NCBI GenBank assembly: GCA_946965045.2
Contig: OX337232.1
Span: 868,001-932,000, forward strand
Direction: 5' to 3'
DNA length: 64,000 bases
DNA from: Epithemia pelagica
Lineage: Eukaryota > Bacillariophyta > Bacillariophyceae > Surirellales > Surirellaceae
The position numbers were made by a program, and so were the translations under genes. Each line of letters begins with the position of its first letter. Position 1 is the first letter of the stretch. The notes under the pieces were generated by a model that was not told the DNA's origin, did not search any database, and was given only the letters and a program-made list of their open reading frames with translations. Below are positions 42,061-54,295 of the stretch, in pieces.

Positions 42061-45000
42061 ATGCCGGTGAACAAAAAGAAAACAAAGACCATCCAAAAGA
42101 ACAAGCAAAATGCCTCGTTTTCCACCAATGACCTGGCGGTATTCCGCCAATTTGTCGACATCATGAAGCCTATGCTATCAGGAGAAGCCACCAATTGTCA
42201 TAATCAAAATGACTCATCCGATGAATCCGATAGCAATTTTTCTTCATCTTACTCGGCTTCATCGGATCCTCGGGAAAATGATCCATCACCGACACGCGTT
42301 ACACGCTCCACCAAGGAATCACCCACGAACGATGAAAAGTTGTCGAAGAACAGCAGCTCCAAAGGACGTCGACGATTTACAAGGTCAACAGCAACAAGCA
42401 CCTTGACAAAACACGCTGGAACTACACATAGTTCGACAAAACGACGTTCTTCGGTGGTGAATACACGCACAAAAAAGAAATCCAAAGGCACAACACAATC
42501 TTCCTCAGTGGCTGCCCTCGCCCCAAATACAGACCCTCCTACAGAAATACCTCCGACGGAAAATCAGGTGATCCCAATCTAGGTGGATGGAAATTTGGAC
42601 AAGGAACATTGGCATAGATTCAATCTCCGAGTTTTTGGCAATTCCTTCGGTGATGTTTCAAACTTAGGCACCACAAGCACCTCTGCCAGTAATACAAAGT
42701 TCATGTCACGATCTCAGTTAAATCACGAGATTTACATCAAGAAACATTGGAAGACTGGTGATCCTAATGCTCAAGGTCCAGTTTACGATGGTGCACCAGA
42801 TCCCAGAATACCACGAGGATTTCGTAAGCTATACCCACAAGGACGAAGTAATAAACTGCTACGAAGAGAAGTTAGAGCCATTCGATTGGACAATGGCGCA
42901 AACGAATACGCTTTGTTTGACCGTGACCATAGAGTTGTCGCTGCTGAAGATGTTTTCGATATAATTCGTGAGAAACACATCGAGACAGGCCACAAGCTAT
43001 CAGAAGAGACAACCTACAACGCCATAAAAAATGACTACCATAACATAACGGTTAGACAGGTCAAAGAGTTCATCAACGGATGCCCACAGTGCATGCTCCA
43101 ACATTGACCCCAACTGCCCCACAAGGGAGCTTCTAAACCGATCAGATCATTTGCCTTTCGCGATCGATACCAAGCGGACCTGATCGAAATGGACGAGGAA
43201 GGACAAACTGGTGCACGAGATATCTACGGAGTCGAGATGCACTACATTCTGTCCTGCAAGGACCACTTTTCGCAATATGTTATGCTTGCAGCTGTACCAA
43301 GCAAGAGTCCAAGATATGTTGCTCATCATTTGGGACTATTCTTTGGATTAATAGGATTCCCGGCCGTATACCAAAGTGACAATGGTCCAGAGGTCAGTGG
43401 AAACGAAATCATCGCGATGATTTTACAGAACAATCCACATATTGACACCTGCAATGGACGACCAAGAACACCAAGGGAACAAGGTTCAGTTGAACACAAA
43501 CAAAGGGATCAGGAACACCGTCCAAGCCTTCGTGGCAGAAGAGGGGGCTAGAGGCAATCATGATTGCAATTGGACAATGGTTTTGGGCAGAACAATGAGT
43601 GCTCTGAATGGTGCCTCCAGACGTACCACATCGAAAGCGTTTTCGTCTTATGAGACTGTGTTTGGAACCAAATTTTTTGCACCTACGACTGAGGTGCGTG
43701 GATACTCCAAAAATGAACTTGGAAGAGGAAGGACTGCGGTAGAAAGGTGTCTTAACTCTGGTAGCCAGGCTCTGACAGAGAAGTATGCAATAATGGGTGA
43801 GCTTACACGAGAGGACATTCCCCAGCTTCGGGATCTTGCCACTCCACGAGTAATTTATCTCATGGACCTCTACCAACGGACACATGATGAAGGTCCAGAT
43901 GCCAAGTTTATGACGGCTCAAAAATCCGATTGGTCTCTTGTCCCACCAGAACTACGGCCATTTCAACTCCCACAAGATGTTGACAATGAGGGAGAGCCAA
44001 ATGTGTTACAGCAATCTCACGAGCCATCTCATCTTCCAGACACGTCCATTGTTCCTCCCGAATTCTTGCCAATCGAGCCACCAAATGGCACACAACAAGG
44101 TGGGAAACCGAGCAGCATTGACAAAACAGACAAATTGTGCCCTGATGATGAATGCAAACCAAGTGCACTCGATTTGTCCCTTGTATGTAAACAAGTTGTT
44201 CCTCATGGGGACGCCATGGATCAGGATGGAAACATGAAGCCTAGTAAAATAGAGAATGCTTTGATGCTTTGGGAGGTGAAGCTCAAAAACCTCAAACGGG
44301 TGCAAGGAATCGGGGACAAAAAGAAGAAAACCTCGTTCCAAGAGGTGGAAAAACAAGGTGATGGACCCATGCTACAAGTCCACAAAACAGTGCCCAAAGC
44401 GGACAAGGCAAAGCCACAACTCAACAAGCTGGATCAACAAGTGGACAAGTCGGTAGACAAATTTCAAGAATCTGTGGACACGTCCTTACAACAAGCCATC
44501 AAGTCGATGCAAGAAGGAGGCAAGTCGTCGCAGCAAGCCAACAAGTCGATGCAAAGGGAGGACAAGTCGGTGCAAAAAATCAACAAGTCGATGCAAAACG
44601 CTGACAAATCGTTGCAAATGGGGGACAAGTCCATGCAAAAAACCGACAAGTCGATGCAAAATGATGACAAATCGTTGCGACCGGAGGACAAGTCCGTGTA
44701 AAAAACCGACAAGTCGATGCAAAATGATGACAAATCATTGCGACCAGTGGACAAGTCCATGCAAAAAACCAACAGTGCAAAAACCAACAAGTCGATGCAA
44801 AATGATGACAACTCATTGCGACCGGTGGACAAGTCCGCGGAAAAAACCAACAAGTCAATGCAACAGGTCAACGAGTCATTGCAAAAGGGGGACAGGTCCT
44901 CGCAACGTGTCTCAATGCAAGAAGTGGACAACCTCCCATTGCCACCATTGGACATTTTCGTGCACAAATTTAACAAACCGATGCAAAATTTCGACAAATC

Positions 45001-46955
45001 GATACAAAAAATAGACAAATCAATGCAACAAGTTGGCAAGTCGATGCATTTCAAGACCAACATTGAGGAACCAATTACAGAATCAGATCAAGAAGTAATG
45101 ATTGTTGATGGTCCCGTCGGGAAGGATATTAAGGAACGCCTTCAGATGAGCGAGCGTAATCCATTGCTCACAACGGTACTAGATGTGCTTACAGAATCAG
45201 AGGACTACAAGAAGGCACATCCCAAGGACAAAATCGTACAGGCTCGAGTGGAATGTATTTCTTGTCCTTTGATGGCACACCAAGATCATGTATCACTTGA
45301 TATTCCATCAAAGCATTGCCTTCGTCATTATTTTGGTCCTTCCTCAACTGCCTGCTGGTTGCCCGACATTCTGATCCATTCTTTTGGTTTGCTATGTACT
45401 CATAGAAACCACCACGACAACATGATTTTCTACGATGTTGCCCAGATTGTGAGCGCAAAAGATATGGAGTCTTTAAAAGATGCTGTTGGGAGACCCTCAA
45501 GTCTCCTTCAAGACAATCCCAAAGTCAATGAAATAATTGTATTGGCAACTGGGAATAGACACTACGTTGTACTCCAACTTTTGGTTGAGCAGAAACATTG
45601 TGTCGTATACGATGGAATGCGAACAACAAATATGAGGGGATGGTCTGATGTCACCAAAATGCTATTTTGGAAGTTTGGCATCCACAAGATGTCGAACATG
45701 GATGCTGTGTCTGTCGTTGAAAAACTGGACACATTGGCTCCAAATAGAAATTGGAGCATCTCACAGGACCCCAAGATTTGTGGTTTACAACACGATAGTC
45801 ACTCTTGTGGCCCCATAGCTATGCTCATCATTACAAGTCTTTTTCACACAGCCAAGGATAAAGGAAGCATGCATCTCTCTCAATTTCATCCTGGAAACAT
45901 GAACAAACAACAGTGGCGAGAAAATGTCTCGAATCTTTTCAAGACATATATCGGTTTTGCATGGGGGAATCTATATTCCCAAAAGATTATTCCACTGGAA
46001 CAGCGAAGGAATATCTACGACTTCCATGTGGGGGAACAATGCAACAACTTTTTGGATGAAAAAAGCATTACCCGCAAGAAAGCGCCTTCCAATTCTGAAC
46101 AACCTTCCAATTCTGAAGCCCCCACAGAAGATCAGAGCACCACTGTTCCCCTCCGTCGCTCTGCTCGCAATCTTTCGAAAAGGTGAGTATCGTTGTTCAG
46201 ACCCTTACTCATACATAAATAATAGTTTGTTCTGATCAAGAAGAAGTGATGATTTTGAGATTGTGGATGATGTACAGCTACGTATGGAAGAACGCAACTC
46301 GAAGACTGAACAAAGGCGTAATGATCAGTCTTACCAGGCTAGCAAAATGATCCATATGAACCAAAGGCCGTGGTTTTCAGTTAACATCGGAGACCCAGTG
46401 GCTTTTTTCCCCGATGGAAGAGACAGAGCGACCCACTCAAGGCTAGGTATTCATTGCCTTGTCATTGGAGTTTCTAGAGGAAGCTATCCTTCTATAAGAG
46501 TAATGATCCCAGAAGGAATTATTGGAGACAAGAAATCGAGAACGTCAACTTGGTTCCCACATGACAGATATAATGTGATGCATCCGTCATCTCCCTTGGG
46601 AACAGAACGTAGGAAAATACAGACTCAGATTTTGAATCAGACCTTTGATTCTAGAAGCTACCCTATAATTCCTGTACGAGAAGCACATAGAGTGACATAT
46701 AGCAGTCAACGATCAATCAAGAAGAAACAACCTATGCTACAAAATCGAAAAGTAAAATGCAGTTGTAAAAGACTTGGAATACAATGTTCCACAGATAATT
46801 GCGGATGTCGAAAAGCGGGGGTCGTGTGTTCACATCACTGCAAATGTCTTGATGGCCAATGCATGAACAGGCGAATTCATGGGACAATATTGCCTGGCAA
46901 TGATCCGAATTCCATGACAGGGAGTGACGTTCCAAAGAACCGCCCCACAGTATGA
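42061..46955 (+). pseudogene. Ginger-type transposase gene 1, copy 2
   Basis: Start by comparison with copy 3 at ATG 42061 (MPVNKKK). Order: Ser/Lys-rich N-terminus, H2C2 finger (HIETGH to CPQC), DDE integrase (Asp in YQADLIE, Asp in QSDNGPE, Glu in QGSVE at 43492-43494), heptapeptide repeats, Ulp1 protease, intron 46183-46240 and CXC domain. Breaks: TAG 42580-42582 (CAG in copy 3), TGA 43105-43107 (CGA in copy 3), a frame change just after the catalytic Glu, and TAA 44699-44701. The LINE lies upstream of the start, separating it from its promoter. Confidence 0.82.
46183..46240 (+). other. 58-nt intron in gene 1 (copy 2)
   Basis: Same GTGAGT donor and ATCAAG acceptor as in copies 1 and 3; joins Ulp1 and CXC frames. 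Confidence 0.8.
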
Positions 46956-48666
46956 TTGCTGCTTCCATCACGAGATTTTGAACGTTCATGTCGAAATGTG
47001 CAATGGCGCACAACCCCTCCGTCAAACAATATGGTTATGCCATGTGTAAGTTTGATAACCAGACCATTGTACGAACGGCCATTGACTCGGAGCAAAATAT
47101 CTGGAAATACAAAGTACCAATCTGTAGTGGAATGTGGCGTAGTCTCTGCAAATGTAACAATACACACACTGGCATCGTTGACATCAACGTGTGACGCATT
47201 TTCCAAATCAACACTAATCATCCATTCGCACCACCAAATTCCTCAGGAATCGTAATGCCAGATTGCTTACGCAAACTCTGAAAAAGAGATCGCACACCTG
47301 GGTATTGTTGGTCAGCCAATTCAGCAACTCCAAGACATACGGACTTGACATAATCTTTTAGCTTGTTGTTGTCTGGCAATGAAATACACTTGTTCGTCCG
47401 TTTATAGCGATCAAACATGACACCATACCCATTCATTTGTCCATAATCACCTGCATTTCGACGCGCATTCCCACGTGATGATAATGTCGTATCTCTAACG
47501 ACCTCGTTCAAAGCTAGTGACAAGTCTTGGTACAAGTTGTCGGAAGACTTCAAGAAAGATACGACAATGTTTGATTGGCCTGTTGGGCGTTTATTTGTAT
47601 CCAATATTGTGGTCTGAAAGGCATAAATCATTCTCTCTTTTGAACGTGGATCGTGTACATAGGCTGTGGAATCGTGCAAATTCTGATAAAGAGCTTGAGG
47701 AACATAACGATGACATCGGACCTTGTTGGAACGTGACCGTTCAAATAGGGCCCGATAAAAAAGACGTCTGTTACACACTCCTGTAATAATGTTAGTACCA
47801 AAATAATCAGGAGGGAGCAAAGGAGTGTCGTCATCAGCGTCATGAAACTGAATACTGTGAACAACCTTGGGATTCTTCATGCCCGTGATGTGATTGACCG
47901 TCCACACTTGGTTGATTTTCTTGATAAAGCTTCCCAATGCAGGCTGGCCTGTTTTGTAAACTATCCGGAGCCACGAAATTGGCAGAGGTACAAGGGATGA
48001 AGTAGTGATTGTGCTCCCAATACCACTCTGTACCTCACTGAAAATTCTCGTTGGATCAGAAACAAAGGCAGAAGTCCAAAAAACAGATGTGTACGGGAAT
48101 ATGATAATAAGTGTACGGAAAATATCGTCGAACTGATCGGAACAGAGTTCTCTGGAGGTACGGGTTCTATGAACCAATTCGTAATAGGGGGACTCATCTG
48201 GAATGCGTGGCTTTTTGTGTGTACGGGACAATACGCAGTCAACCAAGAAGGCATCATGCAATTCATGAGTCAATTGCAGGGATACAGCTTCTTGAATTCG
48301 GAGAGAATGTTGACCTGGTATGGAGCTGGATGTTGATTGTAAATCAGATAGAGCCTGCCGAATATGGGGAATCAAGATGATGGGGATATCAGGTACAGAT
48401 GATCTGACAGATGGGTGTGGAAAATGCTGGTTCAGTTGTTGTGTGCATTGACGCACAAAGATGACTTGGAGGAAGGATGGTAGACAGAGGGATACCATCT
48501 CTGTCAGAAGAAGATTGAAATTGTCCGTGTCAAAACAAAACAGTTCACGTTTGACAGGGTTGCGAACACTCTGGTACACATGAATGATTCCTGGAGGGCG
48601 GTTTATTCGGTTGGGGTTTCTCTTATGTTTGATCAAAGGCTTCGTCTTCTTGTTAGCCTGAGACAT
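46877..48666 (-). pseudogene. Ginger-element gene 2, copy 2
   Basis: Frame intact from ATG 48666 to a TGA at 47218-47220 (about 482 residues), where it meets an ATG in an ATGA overlap and continues for 114 residues to 46877. Against copy 4 this is a net 16-nt loss just before the dioxygenase-like domain. HVD, LTHG and the downstream CTFR region persist, but the DGR Arg reads Gly in this copy (FDGGVV). It is the best preserved of copies 1-3 because the upstream 1-nt deletion of copies 1 and 3 is absent. Confidence 0.7.
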
Positions 48667-48945
48667 GGTTGATTGTTCTGGAAGCAGCAATGGATGGAAA
48701 AGGAGTAGTGTCGCTGTGAGGGATAACATATAGGATGTTGAACGATGAGGATGTTGGATGAAGATCTAGGGGTTGAGGTTATCCGTGACTGAACCCGACA
48801 AATCAAATGGTCGCAGAAACATACAATCATTTGTTCCGACAAATGATTGCATTGCATTCAAATGTCTTTTGCACTCAAATGACGTGTAACAGATCCGCCA
48901 GTTCTGCCCTTCCAACAACACCACCCTTATATGCGAACCGCCCGC
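48667..48945. other. Gene 2 promoter side and subterminal motifs (copy 2)
   Basis: GACAAAT at 48797-48803 and 48838-48844, with a hairpin ATCATTTGT/ACAAATGAT. No gene. Confidence 0.4.
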
Positions 48946-48948
48946 TTA

Positions 48949-49376
48949 GGGGGTATGTTATCGGGCGCGCGGAGCATGTGCGGAGCATGATATGGGCGGA
49001 GAAAGGCCAATCCAACCCGGATATAAAGCTTTCCTCCGCAAAATTTACATGCGGAGTGCGGGTGGAGCAAGGTTGGAAGCAAAATCACGCGCCCACACCC
49101 ACACACCACACACCACACACCACACACCACACACTCAATGCGTCGAACAGTCGAAGTCTTCCGATGATGGATTTATCATGGACAAAAGAGACGACAGAGT
49201 CTATCTAGGCACTAGTATTGTAGACAAGTACATATAGTCGGTCAACTGTTGCTGCCTTGGTCTTTCGGAGTCTTTTCCATCCACCAGGAGGTTGTGTTTC
49301 CATAGAGCATGGAAATTGACGTGTCTTTCCATCATGAGCTCGTAGGGCCAACAGAACAACTGGTGAAATATACAAT
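48949..49376. mobile_element. Harbinger-like element, right part lost
   Basis: Left TIR and TTA (48946-48948) match 5140 onward, but the sequence is cut at 49376, the tandem-duplication junction. Confidence 0.75.
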
Positions 49377-49569
49377 TGTACCTGTCATGTGGGAACCAAG
49401 TGGATGTTCTGGCTTTCTTGTCCCCAATAATCCCCTCAGGGATTATTACTCTTACGGATGGGTAGCTTCCTCTAGAAACCCCAATAACAATACACTGAAT
49501 ACCAAGTCTTACTACGTCAGTCAAAGTTCGTAAGACAACGACATACCTGCGTTTCGGTGGTTCTGGCAA
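49377..49569 (-). pseudogene. Fragment of Ginger gene 1 module before CXC
   Basis: Equivalent of 31105-31297: the GIQCIVIGVSRGSYPS to HDRYN stretch, cut at the duplication junction. The frame then runs into the Harbinger-like element. Confidence 0.7.
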
Positions 49570-49726
49570 GGTCTAGATCTGTTGGATCTGACATGACATG
49601 GTTTTGATGATGCTGGACTTTGGTGCAATCCGATTAATGAAGTGAAAAGGGTATCCCCTACTCCCTAGCGCTAACGCATGCTTCCCCTAAAGTGCCGAGA
49701 TCTGTTACTCAACATTTGGAGCAAAA

Positions 49727-50113
49727 TGAATAAAAACTGACGGCCAGACGCAATATACGGCTTGCAACAATCAAACTATCAGAAATTATGGTAACTAAAC
49801 TAGGGGTGCCCTTTGGGGGCAAATCGCTCACGTAGGGGCCAAACAGCGACCACGGTACCCACTAGCGAATACGCAACTAGGGGCCGGGCGATGCCAGGCG
49901 ATGCGTAGCGAGGCATGGCGAGGCCCTTCGTAGGTTACAAAGGGGGCGCCCGTGATTATTTATTCAGTCCCCGCCAACAAAATCGGGGTGGGAAACTTCG
50001 TTAAGTTCGTCATGTCAGCAGAGGCCGGTCCAGTACGTCGGACTATTCTTCAAAAGGGGCGATCCCATTTTGGATCTAAAAAGGGGTCTGCTACCACATG
50101 ATACGTTGGGCCA
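49727..50113 (-). repeat. copia-2 3' LTR
   Basis: 387 bp. The pol stop codon (ATG TGG TAG) lies inside this LTR. Confidence 0.9.
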
Positions 50114-51838
50114 GGAATTGCAATCGAGGTCCGGGTAGCAGTTTGGTTAGGATATCGGCAAGATTCGTTTCACCTTCTTCCCATGCAATGCGCACAAGTC
50201 CAGCAGCTTGCGCTTCACGAGTCCGATGATAAGCAATTGCGTTGTGCTTCTTCTTTAGGACTGATTCCGGCTGCGTCGAGTTCTTAAACACAGATTCATT
50301 GTCGCAAAACACATTCGTCTCTCCATCCAACGGGATACCCATCATTCGCAACTTATAACGAAATGCTTCAATCATTTCAATGGCAGTTTTCATCGCCACG
50401 AACTCACTGCCAAATGTAGACGTCTCAACAGTGTTTTGTCGTTTTGAATACCACATGATCGGTGCTCGTTGCAAGAACAGTAGGACTCCTGTTTGAGAGC
50501 GCCGTGTGACACGACATCCAGCATGATCAGCATCGACAAAGCAAGTCGTGGTGACAGCGTTTCCACGCGGTGCTGGTGCGTTTGGCGGAATCGGCTCGGC
50601 AGCATCAGGATAATACTCAGACCAATCCGGTCGGGTAAAACGTGACTCGTCGAAGTCAGGGGTTGTGTCGTCGAACACAATGGCGGATTTATCGTACTTC
50701 TTCAGATACGCGAAGATGTGCAACGTTTGCTCGAGATGTCCTTCTCGTGGATTCGCCATAAAACGGGACATATGGGAGACTGCGGTTGTAATGTCGATAC
50801 GACCGAGTTCAACAATCCAACGGAGAATACCGATCAGTCCTTGGTAATAGTTCGCACGTCTTGCGTCAAGTTCAGGAGTCGCATCCAATTCCGGGCGATA
50901 TCCATCGGCGATCGGCGTCGTCACTTTTGACTTCAGCTTTTCTCCGGATTTCTCCAGTTCCGTTTCGACTTCGGCAAGAGCACGCTTACAATACTTGTCA
51001 GCGGACATGGCCCAACGATCACGGTTCGACGGATCTTGCGTGTCGGGTATGGTATAACGCCGTATTTCGGATCCCAAGTATTCGTCTGGCGGTTTGATAC
51101 TGTCGGGCTTGATCGTATAGCGCCTCTGCAGGTCCTGCATCACGGTTTTGGGATCATGACTAACAATCAGCAATACTGGAACCCATCAGATGGTCGAGTG
51201 TTCGCTCGAAGCCATACATCCGGATCAGCTTGACACATCTTAAAACCCATATCGCGGAGCGTTGCGGCGATGTGATCACGCCACCTTGCGGCAGAACTTT
51301 TGAGACCATATAATGCGCGCACTATCAGTGCAGGTTGTCCAACCTTATCTGGTCCAAATTCAAGTCCCGCGGTGGTATAGGTCTTCTCTTTAGTTGGTGC
51401 GTTGAGATATGCATTTTGCACGTCCCCGACGAGAACATCTAGACCATTTAGTGCAGCGATAGTAAAAGCAATGCGTACGCTATCGCGAGATACCACACTA
51501 GAATAGGTCGATTCTTTGGGTGGATCAGTTTTGTGGCCTCCGGCCACTAACCGTGCTTTTCGTCGCAGGTCTGATTTGATATCAAAAACCATATGACAGG
51601 GAATATGCTTGTATCCAGAAGGCACTTCGCCATCAGCTGGAAATTCGAAAGCAATGCCAACGTTCTTCATTTCTTTCTCAATGGCCTTGCGCCAGAAGTC
51701 AGTCCCCGTTCGGCGGTCAATCGCCAGGGCTTCTTCTACAGAGTGGGGCAACTCAATGCCATACTTGTGCGTTCGCTTCCAATAACGTGACTTTACCTTT
51801 TTGATAATGCGGTCTCGTTTGCGAAGTGCACGTGGCAC
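50091..51838 (-). pseudogene. copia-2 reverse transcriptase and RNase H, active site deleted
   Basis: The first part (51167-51838) has ARLVAGGHKT, VGDVQNAYLNA and RALYGLKSSAARW, ending ...DGFQYC then TGA. The second part (50091-51173) resumes at LLIVSHDP. The segment that should hold YVDD between them is missing, so a short out-of-frame deletion removed the catalytic motif. RNase H motifs (FVDADHAG, FGSEFVA, CDNESV, ADILTKLLPG) remain. Confidence 0.88.
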
Positions 51839-51934
51839 CCACTATGCGAACGCAGGCTCTTTTGCGATGCCAGTGGATACTGCGTATTCGGCGGCTTCAA
51901 TCATATTTCCATTCTTGACGTCTTTGAGCGGCAG

Positions 51935-53677
51935 CTAAACAGTCGATTGATCGGACAGTTCACATTGCAATTCCCAGCCTTTCGTTGTGTGGTGTGATGT
52001 GCCGTCAAGGAACGATGCGTCTGTTCGCTTAACTGCGGTCTCATCACTGCGGTGACCCACAATGGCTTTCAATGTGTTGAACGCATTGCCCTCCGGGTCA
52101 ACTTGCGAATACAGATTCTCTGCGATCATATTGGTTGCATACGACTCGACCGATCCATCCGGAAACTGTACGTCGTAGTACCGGGTATCAAGGATTGGGT
52201 TTGCGTCGCGCTGACCAATAGGTCGCCCATGAGCATCTTTCGTGCGTCCCATGATTTTCGCTCGAGCGCTTTCACCTCCTTGCTGCAGCATGACTTCAGC
52301 GGTGAGATATTCGTCTAGTTCCTCCGGCGTGTACGCGTCGGATTCCAGGGCTTCGGCCTCTGGGAACAAGGGCTCTAGAAGTTCACCTTCGTCAAAGAGG
52401 TCTGGGGGTGGATCGCTCTCAGTTGTGCCATCAGATGGCGGCTCTTTCATTTGCGTTTGAATAGCGGCATCATAGTCCAACAACTGCTGATGAATCGTCG
52501 GATTCTTCAGGTCGTCTTCCGGAATGGCCCACACATCTTTCCGTGTGACATGATTGCCTTCTTGCGTTAGGATTTCATAGGCCATATCATCGATGCAATC
52601 ATCGGCTAAGCCCAGCCATCGGCCAATCAGTCTTTTTTCGAAGGGAAACTGTGCCATGGGCATGCGATAATACACCGGCTGATAGAATTGGAACATGGCT
52701 AATGGAGAGATGTCTGGCGTTGAGCCAATTACATGCTCGAACGGTGTACGTCCATCTAATTCAGGGATTTCGGATGCCGTGAGTTGCCGTACGTGTGAGC
52801 ACCATTTAAGAGCATAGCTCCATAAACGTCGTGGTGCGCCGGTCGTCCTCATAATTTTGACAACTCCCTTTTTTAGTTCACGAATGCTCGCTTCGGCAGC
52901 GTTCTGCCATGGACTATAAGGAACCGTTTTCTCCATCTTTATGCGGTACTCGTTGCATATTTCACGGGACTTCCCTAGGAACAATTCTCGGGCACCATCA
53001 GATACCATTGTTTGGGGAATCCCTACATTGTGAATCAAAGACATCAATCCTTCAGGATGTTGCTTTTTCAACTTCCAGGGATATACGTGGTCGAATCTTT
53101 TGCCGTCTGTAAAGATCGAGGCGCCCGTGTCCCCGTTCAGTGATACTTCCTTGGCAAACATCTCGTCCGAGAACCAACGGCCTTTCACACTGGGGAATTT
53201 GAGCCACGGTGCCTTTTTACGGACCTTACGCTCAGATGGGATTAATACGTTTCGTACTCCAGCCTGCGTCGTCACCTTAAGCGTGTTCTTCGCTTTGGGT
53301 AAACCAATGCCCCAACGTTGTGACAGTATGGCTGCGTCAAGCACTCCCTTTCCAGCAGGATCGGCTGGGGAAGACTCGTTAGCAGTCTTGATCATGTACA
53401 GCCGACGTTCACGTTTGTCCTCCGGGACTACATCAGGCTCCTCCTTTTCTGGATGAACAGTGACCGTCGCTATCAAGCGTTCGTACAGGTCGTCGCCATG
53501 TGCGTCGGCGTCCAGATCTGGTGATGGGTTGGCAAAAGCATGCTGGTACGTTCGCACTGCTTTGATGAGTCGTGGAATGGAGGATGCGGCAATCGAATTC
53601 TGATCGCCATTGCGAACGACAGTAGCGGCAGCTACACCCAGTTTCTCCTCCGCGTCCGCAAAGGCGGCAGAACGAGG
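51935..53677 (-). pseudogene. copia-2 integrase
   Basis: DDE core: Asp in the IFTDGKRFDHVYPW region, Asp in VSDGARELFLGKS, Glu in SPWQNAAEASIRELK, then GRTPFEHVIGSTPDIS. Flanked by in-frame stops at 53678 and 51935. Past 51935 the frame continues to another TAG before WVPRALRKRD, where related elements have Trp. Confidence 0.85.
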
Positions 53678-54289
53678 TTACCATGGGCTATCGGCAGTTA
53701 GCACAACTTGTGGCAAGTGCTCCAGCTCGTCAGAAGTGGGTTTGCGAGTGGCAAAACCACTTATCACACCAGCCATGGTGAGAGGGATGGTGAGATCGGC
53801 ATCCGGTACGTGGATACTATGCGTGCTGTGCGGGTCAAACTGTTTAGGTACGTCGTTGACAACGATGCCATGGGCACGCATCTGGTTCGGACAGAGTAAC
53901 GAACTGCCCATACGGTCCCCTAAAAACAATGCTTGGTGGATAACAAGCAAGTAAGACTGGTTTTCGCTGTCAGTCCAGACAGTAGCAACAGTCGCAATAG
54001 GGACATTGGTCAGCGGATTATATTCCTCCGCGAACGGATGCACACTGATATAGCGGTGGGCTTCGGAGATCATTGCGAAGTCTCTTCCCACGGCACAGGT
54101 GTCCGCGTGTGAGTCCAACTCACAGGTGAGCTCAATGGTCTCAACACCATATTCGTCGGTGTTCATTGCACATAGACGATGTGCGAAACGTTTAGAATAA
54201 CTATAATGGGTGCCTACATGTGCATTCGATTGAACAATAAGATTCGTTTTATCAATTTTTACTGCTTCGGCAGCGGATACACAGGGCAC
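53678..54289 (-). pseudogene. copia-2 protease
   Basis: Contains ELDSHADTCAVG, an aspartic protease signature with DSH in place of the usual DSG, as seen in other algal copia elements to my knowledge. Stops bound it on both sides in the same frame as the integrase. Confidence 0.75.
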
Positions 54290-54295
54290 ACTCCA

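Larger units (their letters stand above)
31697..48945 (+). mobile_element. Ginger-type element copy 2, split by two insertions
   Basis: Left end region 31697-33102, interrupted by a 766-bp insertion (31961-32726) and by the LINE (33103-41877), then gene 1 (42061-46955) and convergent gene 2 (46877-48666). The exact left terminus is uncertain; homology with copy 3 begins at 31697 only because of the copia-2 breakpoint. Confidence 0.75.
31105..49376 (+). repeat. Tandem segmental duplication, unit 1
   Basis: 31105-31454 equals 49377-49726, and 31697 onward (minus later insertions) equals 57171 onward. Unit 1 ends at 49376, where sequence switches directly to the start of unit 2. The copy 1 equivalent (5560) continues into different sequence, which marks the join. 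Confidence 0.8.
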
